64,000 bases of DNA, taken from Neckera pumila. Its lineage: Eukaryota > Streptophyta > Bryopsida > Hypnales > Neckeraceae. Under the pieces are notes generated by a model, which worked only from the letters and a program-made list of their open reading frames with translations, was not told the DNA's origin and ran no database searches. Of this stretch, positions 23,721 to 34,323 are shown piece after piece; the stretch's first letter is position 1, and every line of letters begins with the position of its first letter. A program made the translations under genes and the position numbers. The DNA lies in NCBI GenBank assembly GCA_963969595.1, contig OZ018416.1, positions 22,460,065-22,524,064 of the forward strand. Direction: 5' to 3'.

Positions 23721-24889
23721 CTTTATTTACATATCTTGGGAGACAATTATTAGTTGGTAGGGAGACAATTGCTCATTGGCAGAGAGACGATTGTGCATTG
23801 GCAAAGGGACAATTGCTCAGTGACATTACAAATTACCTTCTATCCCTCTCGTTTAAATTTCAAAATGAATATACTAATTAATATTGCATCCTTGATTTAG
23901 GAATAGAGTCTTTTTTGGATGAGATTTTGCAGCATATTTAGTCATGCTTAAGATTCCAATTTCAATTTGGCTAATGGATGTCACAAATTTGCGTCTTTTG
24001 AAGCTTCAATATGGTTTTATTGGTCTTCATAGTTTTTGATTATCAAATTTTTATTTTTATTTTCACTCATTAAGCAAAATCATTTATTAATGTTTTATTC
24101 TTCACAGTCATCAATTTCATACAAGTCAAACAATTTTGGGCAATGCTTTAGGTTGATAACTGTTGCAAAGTGTTATTCTTGTCATTCCTCAATTCTAGAC
24201 TATTATGTTTTTAGGGATGTCAAACACTAGGATGTTGTTGAGGAGTGGCTTGGAAGTTTTTGTGTGTATATAGCTAATTGTTGCAGTTTGTAGAGGGGTA
24301 TCATTGGTTTTGTTGTCTAATCTTCATGGTAAGGGAGAGGGACTGTGGAAGGTAGCAACTTCCTCAAAATACTAACCCAAGTCTAGTATTCCAACAACCA
24401 AGCCTTCCCTCCCCCCCCCCTCAATTGATAACCCACCTTTAAAAACTGTTACCTTGCCTACTTCATTCGGGCATCTTGCCCCACATGGGTATTAGCCTCT
24501 AATTCTCTAAATTAATATCTCATGGTAGCTGAAATCTGCCATGTGTTGAAAAGAGGCAGTTAAAATATCTTTCAATTTTTCCTTTGCACCAATTGATTTT
24601 CTACCCTATTAAATTCCTTTTGATTTTACATCCTTCGTTTGCAAAATGCAGTTGATTTTTTTCTCTAAATTCCACTGGCTAAATTTGAACTAACTGTTGT
24701 TCTTTCTTGGCTTGAAAGCCTGCCCCAAGCCTTGCCTATGCTCCTCTGGGCATTCTGATGGAAATTGCTCTGGTATAAATAACCATACCCATTCATTAGA
24801 AACAACATTTCCGCCTATAGTTTTTCACAGGCAAATCCATTTGTAAACTTTTTGGCTGGAGCAGCAAGGTATTCCTTGCCTCCACATCC
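23721..24889. other. Unassigned intergenic DNA
   Basis: Contains three spaced variants of GGAGACAATTGCTCATTGGC at 23738-23820 and a homopolymeric C-run at about 24409-24420. No gene is recognised. Confidence 0.4.
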
Positions 24890-24992
24890 CAAAAATATTT
24901 ACAAAAATATAGTGAATATTTTTTGTTCTTAGTGAGCTGCCCGAAATTGCTATATTGCCAAAGAAAACTTTTTTGGTCCTTGAAGGGGTTAA
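24890..24992 (-). mobile_element. Terminal fragment of a family C TTAA element, reverse
   Basis: The piece GAGCTGCCCGAAATTGCTAT to GGTCCTTGAAGGGGTTAA is the inverted 5' end of family C, with TTAA at 24989-24992. The rest of the element is absent. Confidence 0.6.
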
Positions 24993-25339
24993 AAACACCA
25001 CTTTTGAACTTGTTGTACCCAATTTCTCTTGGTGCAAGTTCCAAGAGTATACCAATTCAAACTACACCATGATGTTTGGAGCATTTTTGTAAATGTGATT
25101 TTAAAGCAAAATCACTTAAATTTATATAAATTTCATAAAAATGTTTTTAATTATATAAAAGTAAAATTTCAGATATATAGTACCACATGAGAAAAATATC
25201 AAAACTTTGAAATCTGTGTTTCTAAAATAGAAACTAGTGAAGTTTGACCAAGCCTGAGTGAACATGAAATATCTTTTTAAGGGTTCATTTGAGTGAATGG
25301 GAGCATCGTTTTGCTCAGGAATACTGCAGTGTTGAATCC

Positions 25340-26590
25340 CATTTTTAGATTCGAACCCCACTCCTTTTGGTACTTATCGGCAACTGACGGATGCCAATGA
25401 TCCAAACCTGCAGTCAGTTAAGTTAGCTCGATGAAATCATGAAAGCCCCCCGCCAGTGGCAAGTTGTCATTCCGTTGCCCCCGATTTCTCTCCGACCCTG
25501 ACGGATGTCTTTAATTGCGTTTTCCCACTCATCATATTCGACAAAATGCTGTCCCAGCTTGAGTTCCCAAGTTGTGGGAGAAACTAATACGGACTGAGTC
25601 GAAAGCAGCGAAAGAAGTCAAAGGACAGTAGAAAAGCTGGCTGCAGGCAGGCACTCAGGACTTCAATTCGAACTCCGTCGGAAATGAAGTCGGAAGTCGG
25701 AACCCTCCCCAACGGATGAAACCTGGATCAGGTTAACTGAAGCTTTTAGTAGTAAAAGTTAAGCTCCGGCCTCCCTCGCAGTGCAGTGCAGTTCAGTCGC
25801 TGAAGGCCGGCGGGGGCTTTCATTCCTTCCTTCCTCACCTTCAGTTGTGAGTTCGATTCCGCGCTATTTCCGCTCATCAATCCACCGAATCGGGTCCCGA
25901 AAGAGCGCACCGTACTCCGGTCCCGAAAGCCAACCCGAAGTCAATTAAGGGCTGCGTCTTGGGACGGTCCCCAGAGCGCCAGCTGATATCAGCAGGAATT
26001 CCTCCGTCCATCATGTGGATCAGCCCCGTTCCAGTCCAGGGTACTCAATGGCCTTCCCTGTCTGCGCTGTCAGGCAAGCAATCGCATCCACTGCAGCCCC
26101 GAATCCTCATCACCGAACCCACATGCATGCAACGGACCCGGAACTCGGAGGAGCTCAAGTCGACGAGCTACCGATTGGCGGAGGGGCCGGGAACCGGGAG
26201 TCGCTCGCACGGAACCAGGAGTCGCTCGCAAGGGACCGGGAGTCGCTCGCCGTCGCCGCCCTCGAGGGAAGGAAGGGAGGCAGGCATCGGAGGATTCGGA
26301 TAGAAGCAGGAAGTCGGTGGGGGAGGGGAACGGGAACGGGAACGGGAATGGAACGGGAGGGGAAGCTGTTCGTCCGTGGATTCGCCACGTGGATGGGGAC
26401 GGACGGATGGGGATGGACGCGGGAGGTGGGTGATACGTGTTTCGTTGGGAACCCCGCGTCCTGAAGGACGAATGTTGGCGTCGAGATGGGTGGTGGATAG
26501 ACGACGGACGGACTGCAGAGGTCCCAGAGACTGGCATGGGACTCGGCCTGCGCGATCAATTCATTTTATTTTATTTATTTATTTATTTAT
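25340..26590. other. GC-rich island without a supported gene
   Basis: Markedly richer in G+C and CpG than its surroundings. It holds three roughly 21-bp repeats (GGGAGTCGCTCGCA core, 26191-26251) and a GGGAAC hexamer run (about 26333-26352). The open frames here are overlapping and low in complexity, with no family resemblance. It could be a promoter or first-exon region of a lost gene, or decayed mobile DNA. Confidence 0.45.
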
Positions 26591-26880
26591 TTTAGTTTTT
26601 TAGTTTTTAGTTTTACACAAATGAAACGGAATTTCATTGCAATAACAAAAAATACAAGATCGCTGGCCTAGCGGGGCACAACAATGGACCACAAACAGTG
26701 ACCATGACTGATCGGACAAGACGGTGACAAAAACACTGGGCACCCAAAGAGCACAGCGAAGGAAGAGGCTATGAGGCTTCTCACGGCCGACCTGATGGCG
26801 CATCGGTGCCGAGCCGTTGTGCCAGAAAGAATCCTCACGAAGGTTGAAATATGAAGCTGGCTTGGAGGCAGGAGGCCGCC
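26590..26880 (-). mobile_element. LINE-like 3' end, reverse
   Basis: Minus-strand sequence ends GCAATGAAATTCCGTTTCAT followed by TTGTGT and an A-rich tract (the TTTA-rich run 26560-26615). Upstream minus-strand DNA is GC-rich with no long frame. It is the same terminal family as 10350, 51365 and 58565. Confidence 0.6.
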
Positions 26881-28237
26881 CACTTCGGCTGCTCAGCTTC
26901 CATCACTGCGAAGAAGCCTAGTTTGCATCTACGTTCCACAAAAGTGTCTAGCAGCTTGCCACGGGCCGGGCCACCGCGAGTTCAATTGGGTTTGATTTGG
27001 AAATGGTTTCAACAAAAAACGACCTTATTTGCCGAGCGGCCCGCCACCTCCAGCAGCTGTGGAGAAATTAATGTAGGAAATCAACTGCTAACTAAAACTC
27101 TAGCAAGGAATTTCCATTTGTTTTAAAAAAAAAATCATGAGCAATAGAAGGTTGTGAAATCCTCGATGGGTCCGTCTCCGTCTCCATTAACTTCCCCCGA
27201 GTTGTGATATTTGTGGATCAGTCTATTCTTCTGTACCTCTCTCAGCTAATTTGGGGCCTTTGATTGCAAATATGAACTCAAAATTTACAAATTTTTTTAA
27301 ATAGAAAGTTCCTTCATTTTTTCAAGGGATAAAACTAGGGGGCAAAACGGCCTCCGCAAGAGGTTTGTCATACAACTACAAGGTCGACTGTAGTGATACT
27401 ACCCAGCCCAAAGTTTAGCCGATGCCAATTCAATTTAGAGGAAATTAGCTGAAAAGAATTTGAAATTGGAGGAAATAAACCTGAATATTTTGTGATTTAA
27501 AGGATGCAACCGGTGCCGGTGGAAAAAAACCGATTCATTTTGGTGGAAGGAGGAAATGAGCTGGAGGACTTCCAAAAATTTCCCAAACACTAGTTCAGTT
27601 TTTTACGAAAAACGTTAAATCGTGCCATCCTTTGTGGGCCCAACATGGTAAATTTGGATTTCATGAGGATAAAAGTAAATAAAAGCCCCCTATGATTGAG
27701 CCGTATCTAGGGATACTTACTAGCCCCCCTAGCTAATTTGGGGCCTCTAATTGCAAAGATAAATTCAGATTTTGAAAAATAAAAAATTGTGACAAATAAA
27801 AAATTCTAACGTTTTTCCCGGGGTAAATTTGGCCCACAGGGCCCACCAAGGATGGCACGATTTAATGTCCTGCGTTATTTACCCCAATACAGTAACTTAG
27901 CAGTCAGCCCCCCATTTAAAAAATGGAAAAAGAGAGAGAAAAATCCCCCAATAATCCACCCCGGTCGGGTCCATCAGAAGTTGGCGGGGTCCTTGTAAAG
28001 TACACGGTTGTAAACTTGTAATTTCCCGGCCAGCTTACAGCCACTTTGGCATTTCCCCCCAAGGCAAGGCGGGCACTCCATGGGGGCTGCCATTGTAAGT
28101 TCCCTTCTTAATGCCCCCCTTGTCATTGGCCCCATGACGGACCTGCGCTTTGTCTTGCCAGCCAGCCAGGTTGGCCAGTTGGAGCTCATGCAATATTCAT
28201 CTCCCCCCACTGGCCAGTTGACATAAGTAAGCCCTTC
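26881..28237. other. Intergenic DNA with scattered inverted fragments
   Basis: AGCTAATTTGGGGCCTYTRA occurs at about 27246 and 27731, and again at 33235. Sequences around CGTTAAATCGTGCCATCCTT (27620) reappear inverted at about 27848-27870, suggesting a degraded fold-back spanning 27600-27880. No gene is supported. Confidence 0.45.
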
Positions 28238-28703
28238 AAAGCCCGACCGGATGATTTATTCCCATCTGCCCAACGGCAGATATTTGGTGCTGGATGATAG
28301 TTCTGTCCAGCTCCGTCCATCCGTCCGCGGAGCGTACGTACGTACAACACAACGGGGCTGCATGGGCCACAGCCACAAGCAAGCCAGCACCCCCCTTTCA
28401 ATGGAGAAGGGTGCATTGCATCCTCAATTATGGGAGGCCGGGTGCCAAACCAAAGCATGGTTCATTGGAAAGCCCGACCGGATGATTATTCCCATCTGCC
28501 CAATGGCAGATATTTGGTGCTGGATGATATTTCCGTCCAGCTCCGTCTGTCCGTCCGTCCACCGAGCATAGTACGTACGACAACGAGGCTGCATGGCCAC
28601 ATCCACAAGCAAGCCACCAGCCCCCTTTCAATGGAAGGAGAGGGGTGCATTGCATTCTCAATTATGGGAGGCCGGGCGGGTGCCAAACAAAAGCACGGTT
28701 CAT
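28238..28703 (+). repeat. GC-rich tandem duplication, period 231 bp
   Basis: Unit 1 is 28238-28468 and unit 2 is 28469-28703. Both start AAAGCCCGACCGGATGATT and share ATATTTGGTGCTGGATGAT, AATTATGGGAGGCCGGG and CGTACGTAC motifs. Indels disrupt any common reading frame. Confidence 0.9.
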
Positions 28704-29064
28704 GTGCAGAATGGCTGGATGATGCTCGCGGGGACTGATTGTTGCCGTACCTCACCTCAGTCGCTCAGCTTGCTTGTTTGCCCTCCCTGGAGACTGACGT
28801 CATGGAGCCGGTCCTGAAGCAAACAAAGGCTTGTCCGTCCATTTCTACTGTAGGTGAGACACACATAAGTTGCACGATTTTCACCCCCCCACCCCCACCA
28901 ACAAAAACACCCTGTCCTCAGAAGTCATGCACAACTACTGGACTGCACAAACCTTCAATCATCCAATTGTGCCGATTTCAGGGTAAACTTGGCAAACACT
29001 GAATTTGGGGCATACATGATGACAAGTCCGGTTATGAAGGCACATTTGTCACCGTACCATTGGG
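28704..29064. other. Unassigned DNA
   Basis: No recognisable gene or repeat; a C-rich tract lies at about 28880-28910. Confidence 0.35.
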
Positions 29065-29395
29065 TAAGGTAGGAGCTCCACAAATGGACCATCTAAGGGA
29101 TGGAACTGAATTTGGGGGAGGTGAAACATCTTGAAATGTTTTATAGTACATTTTCTTTGAAAGGCAAGTGGAATTGACATCTAACCCAAGTTGTTTCATA
29201 TTTTTTGGAGCTTTGTGGAATTAGTTATAAAAGTTTGAAGTGGAAATGGCATAGGGCTCTAAAGTAGACCACCTCCTAAAATGTACATTGTCTATACATT
29301 GCTGAAGGCTACAAAAAAGCAACATGTACAAATAGTGTACATTTAAGAAGGTGGTCCATTTTAGAGCTCACTCGCTTTTAGAACCTCCTACCTTA
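29065..29395. mobile_element. TAAGGTAGG MITE, copy 1
   Basis: 331 bp from TAAGGTAGGAGCTCCACAAA to TTAGAACCTCCTACCTTA. It shares TTGACATCTAACCCAAG and CATATTTTTTGGAGCTTTGT with the element at 14437. An internal hairpin TGTACATT/AATGTACA-like pair lies at 29280-29345. Confidence 0.8.
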
Positions 29396-29450
29396 ATGAG
29401 AAAAGCAATTTAACTCATTGTGCAAACCCTCTTTCTACACATTAGGGGAG

Positions 29451-29697
29451 ATTTGGGGCCATTGGAAGACTACGAGTTATCTCGCGTTCCCAAACTGCTG
29501 GAACGCAAGATAACTGCTGGCTAATGTGGTCAAGACAGTGCCCTATCATTTTTGAAAAATAAAAATAAAAATAATTTTTTTTGCTTAGAATGATATTTTG
29601 GCTTTTTTTTTTTTTTTTTGAAAAAAAAATGTCAAGTCGGGCTAGATTGCGGAACGGGCCTGTTACGGCCCTCTAGAGACCACAAATCTCCCCTAAT
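29451..29697. mobile_element. MITE with ATTAGGGGAGATTTG ends
   Basis: Left end ATTAGGGGAGATTTGGGG, right end CAAATCTCCCCTAAT. TA next to the G-run on both sides would fit a TA duplication. Internally ACGAGTTATCTCGCGTTCC is inverted as GGAACGCAAGATAACT. A related left end is at 12537. Confidence 0.8.
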
Positions 29698-29913
29698 GCT
29701 TTTAGATTTGCAAAAAAATATAGATACAGACATTTGTGAGGAACTATTAGACTCAGTATTATGTCCCAAGGAAGTTTGAGGAGCTACTTTATTGAAAAAT
29801 GAACCAATGCAAGAGGAATAGAGTTTCTTATAGTGTAGTTTGGCTTGTTCAGATGTAAGGCATGTGTATCTTATGTGTCTTCTTTAAATACTCTCCATTC
29901 AATTTTGTTTAAA

Positions 29914-30075
29914 GTTTTTTTTTTTTTTGAACAAACGGGACACCTATAGCATTAAAAAAGAACTATCAAGTACAAAACGGCCAAGCCAAGAGGCTGGACA
30001 ATGAAGAGAAAGCAAGCAAAAAAGAAAACGAGTGACTGAGAAGGCCTAATTAAATAAACAAGGGGGGGGGGGGGC
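29914..30075 (-). mobile_element. LINE-like 3' end, second family (N1)
   Basis: Minus-strand order is AGGCCTTCTC, GTCCAGCCTCTTGGCTTGGC, TTTTAATGCTATAGGTGTCC, CGTTTGTTC and an A-run (T-run 29918-29931 on plus). It matches N2 (60645, plus) and N3 (61388, minus). A G-homopolymer at 30062-30074 marks its upstream edge. Confidence 0.6.
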
Positions 30076-30115
30076 TGTTCCAACTAATCGGATTTTGTTT
30101 AAAGTTTAACCCCTA

Positions 30116-31035
30116 AAGTTTCATGACTATGTTCTCACCAAAAACGCTCCAAAACTGCCATTTCTAATACAACTACCAAATTCTTGGAAAAAAACAATTT
30201 TTGACACATGTAACCGTAGGATCTTGTAGTATGATATTTTCAAAATATGTGGTAAAAATTTCAGAAAATTCCACCGTGTGGATCATAAGATATAAGCATT
30301 CAAAGTCTTGAAAACCATTTTTTCAATCCTGCGAAAAACCGGGCAGCTGCACTTTGCAAGCTCACTTTTCAATGATAAATTGTCGAAAAAGGTGGTGCTT
30401 CTTTGAATTCAGTTTCCTAAACAAGTTGTCTATATGCTTGAAAAATTTCACATCATTTGGAATTGTACAACATATAGGAAAAAAATAGTAAGTAGAAAGA
30501 AGTAGAAAATGATTCAAAATACTAAATTGTTAAAATTTTAATCATGGAATTTAAAAATACCAATCCCAACGGTTGTAATGTTGTAATAATCAATTTACAT
30601 CCTAGGATTTTTTTTTTTCCAAAAATATTGAAAATTGAGTTAAATAAACGACTTTAAAGTTTTTTTTAGAGTAGAGAATCCATAACTGCCCGCAAACCAA
30701 AAACCCTCATAACTTTTGACTCATTGAGTGAAATGGAATGACTCAAAGCTTTTTGAGTATATATAAATGTAGAGAACCAATTTGAAAAAAAAATTCCGGA
30801 AAAAATGATTTTTTTTGATATGCCCAAACTGCCCAGTTACGAAAAAAAGCAACATATTAGGTCACAACTTTTGACTCGTATTTCAAAATGTCATGAAACT
30901 TGGGACACATGAAGATATTCCTTGCCCCCACCTTCTATTAAAATTTCAGCCTCAAATATGGAAATCTCTAGTCACACGTACCTGCCCAAAATTTCTATAC
31001 GGCCAAAAAACGCATGTTGGTCCTTTAGGTTTTAA
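30116..31035 (-). mobile_element. TTAA element A3, family A, reverse
   Basis: 920 bp from TTAACCCCTAAAGTTTCATG to GGTCCTTTAGGTTTTAA. It is nearly identical over its length to A5 (53017-53948), so these two are the youngest-looking pair in the window. All family A landmarks are present in inverse order. Confidence 0.9.
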
Positions 31036-31069
31036 GAAGCTTTAAAAAAACAATTTTTTCTAACTCTGT

Positions 31070-31215
31070 TTTAGATTCCTTTTGAAACAAATGAAATCAA
31101 TTCATTGCACAAATGATTACACAAGCTTCACTGCAACCAGAGCAACCACTACCACCATCCAGAGAGAGTTTTAACAATTCCTCAAACCTTGACAATCATG
31201 TTTATAATCACTAGT
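31070..31215 (-). mobile_element. LINE-like 3' end, reverse
   Basis: Minus-strand terminus GTGCAATGAATTGATTTCAT and TTGTTTCAAAAGG, upstream of which is non-coding DNA. It sits 35 bp beyond A3. Boundaries are approximate. Confidence 0.4.
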
Positions 31216-31733
31216 AGAGGCAAAATGATTTACCTTTTTCATTTGAGTCGTAGAACGATCAACCAATTTGAATAGTGTTAGAAGAAGATCACTGCTGATG
31301 CGAAAAAAAGGGAGGAAGGAGCCAAATCTACTTCACAAATGTAGATAAGTTAAATACATCCTTTACAGAGCTTCAAAAATGGCAAAAACATGTACCAATG
31401 GAAAGAAGATAACACTGCCCACTCCATTTCGAAAAGTATGAATGTGTTTTGGCATTAGTACTTTTCAAAATGTAGTGGGCAGTGCATGAATTACTACTGT
31501 TGCAAGAAAACTCATGAAACATGAGATCCCAAGGTTAACTTTCTATGTGGACATGCATGAATTAATCTGTAAGTGACCAAACTAAAGATTCAATTTGACT
31601 TGAGAAACTAAAAGTGAATTGCAATCATTTTTAAAGTCAATTAAAAAAAATAGGCTAACCTAATTCCCAAGGTAACAATGGTGGTGGGAGAGAAAACAAA
31701 TTTCATATTGGGTTTATCATACAAGATAATTTC
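31216..31733. other. Unassigned spacer
   Basis: AT-rich DNA. CTGCCCACT...AAAGTATGAATG at about 31420 pairs with CTTTTCAAAATGTAGTGGGCAG at 31465, giving a short hairpin. No gene recognised. Confidence 0.4.
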
Positions 31734-32669
31734 TTAACCCCTAAAGGACCATTGTCCTTTCGGGGAACAAATGGGAATTTTGGGCAGGTACCGACAGGTT
31801 GAAATTTTGTCCTGATTTTTTGAAATTTTTTTGGAAGATAGAAAAATTGATTAGCTTCAAGGGAATATAATTTTGTTTCTGACCGGTGCCCAAGAACAAA
31901 AGTTATGCCCCAAATAGCTCGGAACTTGGAAAGGTGGGAGAGAAAGAGCAGCAAAAAAAAAGTTGAAAAGTTTTATTTTTTTTTATTTTTTTGTTTTTTG
32001 CTCATAGATTATATTTTTTTCTACTTGAAAAGCTTTGATTCATTCCATTTGGATTTGCAATGAGAAAGTTTTGGACAATCTTGATTTTTGAGCAATTAGA
32101 GCATCTTCTTGAAAAAATAACTTGTAGGATTCATTTTTGAATGTAATTTTTATAACTTTATAAAAAATAAATTTCATATGGTTTAGTTGTTTGATAGAAC
32201 AATCTCACCATTGGGATTAGTGCATTTTAATTCCATTTTAGAGATATTAATAATTTAGATTTTCCTTCTATCTTGTACCTACTTCTACTTAACAATTTTT
32301 TGAAGTATGAAATTTTTTTTTTTTGAATTTTTTTTTCCTAGACTCTTAACTCAGTTCTCTACTATAAAGATTTAAAGCTTAAAACTTTGTAGTGCAAAAA
32401 ATTATAGCTAAAAAAGTTCAAAGTTAAATAATCTACTCCCGCAATGTGTTGAAAAAATATTTTTTAAACTTTAATTGCAGATATCTTGCAATCTTTGCTG
32501 TCAAAAATTCGGAATTTTTTTTCCTCAAATTCTCATACTAGTTACGTGTAAGATCCTTTGATTAGGTGTCCAAGAAATACAATTTTCAAATTTTCTTATT
32601 CTTTGCTTTAAAAATGGCAGTTTTGAGTGTTTATTGGCAGAAAAAAAGCCTTGGTCCTTTAGGGGTTAA
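31734..32669 (-). mobile_element. TTAA element B3, family B, reverse
   Basis: 936 bp with perfect ends TTAACCCCTAAAGGACC and GGTCCTTTAGGGGTTAA. It provides uninterrupted reference sites for two nested insertions elsewhere: TTAA at 32289-32292 (B6 in B5) and TTAA at 32247-32250 (A4 in B7). Confidence 0.92.
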
Positions 32670-32995
32670 AACCCTTTTGGAAATTTTCCTAAACAGTTTA
32701 GTCAACTAGTTCCTACAGATAATTAAAATGACCAAAATGAAATTTTTGAACATGTCGTTCTCCTCCTTTTTGTAACGGGAAGGCAAGGTGTACTTGTTTT
32801 TATTTTATTTTTCTTGCAATTGAGTGAAGCTATTCAATTTGTGTCAATATAAATTCAAAAAAAAAAAATTGGACAATTGCACCAATAAATGGTCGGGGTG
32901 AATTGGCCCATTCCAGGGTGCAAGTAAAAAAAAGACCCCCTATTTGTGCCTAATTAATTTATCTTGTATACCTCTCCTGCACAAAATAGTGAAAT
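32670..32995. other. Unassigned spacer
   Basis: AT-rich, no feature recognised. Confidence 0.35.
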
Positions 32996-33224
32996 TAGGT
33001 TGCCCCACACTAATTTATTAACAATCCACACTAATTTGTTGACAGTCCACACTATAGAAATATTCACTACTTTTGTACAACAATGCATTCAATTTAGAGC
33101 CATGTGTATGGCATAGATTTGTGCACCAGTTCATGGCTTGGTTTAGAGAATGACATGTGCCTCCATGTGGTAATTTATCTCAAGTAAGGCAACCTAATTG
33201 ACAAAGCAACCTAATTTCACTTAT
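32996..33224. mobile_element. MITE family L, copy 2
   Basis: Ends ATAGTGAAATTAGGTTGC and GCAACCTAATTTCACTTAT. The 229-bp interior matches the copy at 10714 (TTCATGGCTTGG, CATGTGCCTCCATGTGG). Confidence 0.8.
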
Positions 33225-34323
33225 TTGGGGAGCTAATTTGGGGCCTCTAATTTGGGGCCTCTGATTGCAAATCTGAATTCAAAATTTGCAAATTTTATCA
33301 TGCATGGAAAAGAAAAATTCCAGCGTTTTCCCCAGCGGCCGAGCGAGGGAGTCAGTTCACCCCGGCCCAATAAATAGTGTTGATATTTTCTTATTCAGAT
33401 TTTGGTGAATTTGTCATGAATGCAAGAATAGTAGATGGGCACCAGAGGTGAGGGAGAAGGCCAAATCAGGTTCGGAATTGACCCCTACCAAGAAAACGTG
33501 GCCACATGTGGGGTCTGAATCCAAAGAGAGCCTACGCTACGCTCCAAATATGCTATCCCACTCTAATTAGACACCTTGTAATATCCACTCAGATGAATGA
33601 AACTCATCCCAAGACGAACGAACAGACTCCGCCACCACCCCTCCACGAAGCAGCGCCCCTGACCGCAAGGAGACCCAACAAGAGAGAGTGGCCGCGCCCA
33701 GAAATCCTTTCCTTCACACCCACCGGGACTAGTATGCTCTTTCAGCATTCCGCATCGACACATCACGATTCTAAGTTTCGTGATCCGCCGAAAGCCTTGG
33801 ATCCGAGTGAGTTTTGAGCTCCTCGGGAAGGGGAAGACGGCATTTGGCCGCCATTTGTAGGAGCAGCGGCAACGGCGAGGAATGCGACGACGGAGACGAT
33901 GAAGTTCTGAAGTATCTGGCGTTTGCGCTTCATGCACTCGGGTTGCAGACGTTGTTCGGGGATTTTCGGTTTGTGATTTGGTAGTTGGTGGTGGAGAGGT
34001 GGTGAGTCCCCGCGTTCATCACGAGATTGGTGCCGAATCTTCTCGAGTTTGTTCTCGCGAATCTGTGGATCTGCCTTCTTGGGTCGCCTTCTGAATCGCT
34101 GCAATTGTTGGGTTCCGTTCGAATTTGGGTTTCCGGGTTGGATTCTGCGAGTTGAGGTGTGTCTGCCGGAGAATTTCGGCCTGTTTCAGCATTCGAAGGT
34201 CTTGAAGAGCTCATTTTCTTCTGCTGTCGGTCGTGTGTTTTGCGTGTTTGGGACTCGTTGTTTTTCTTTTGGAGTTGGGATCATTCCGAGGTCTTCAAGC
34301 TGGCCGCCCTGGAGCACAACGAG
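33225..34323 (+). promoter_or_regulatory. Upstream region and long GC-richer leader of the MYB gene
   Basis: From about 33600 the base composition shifts to higher G+C up to the ATG at 34324, as expected for a transcribed leader. Several short upstream ATG frames lie in it (for example near 33594, 33731, 33930). I cannot place the transcription start or a TATA box. Confidence 0.4.

Noticed and set aside
25320..25375. Minus-strand GGTTCGAATC resembling a tRNA T-arm
   Set aside because: The required stem pairing is absent and no cloverleaf can be formed.
25848..25870. tRNA-like T-loop GTTCGATTCC
   Set aside because: The bases flanking TTCGATT do not form a five-pair stem, and no anticodon arm or acceptor stem can be drawn upstream.
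25959..26559. Overlapping open frames of 114-155 codons in the GC-rich island
   Set aside because: Low-complexity Arg/Ser/Pro and repeat-derived sequence on both strands, without splice support or family resemblance.
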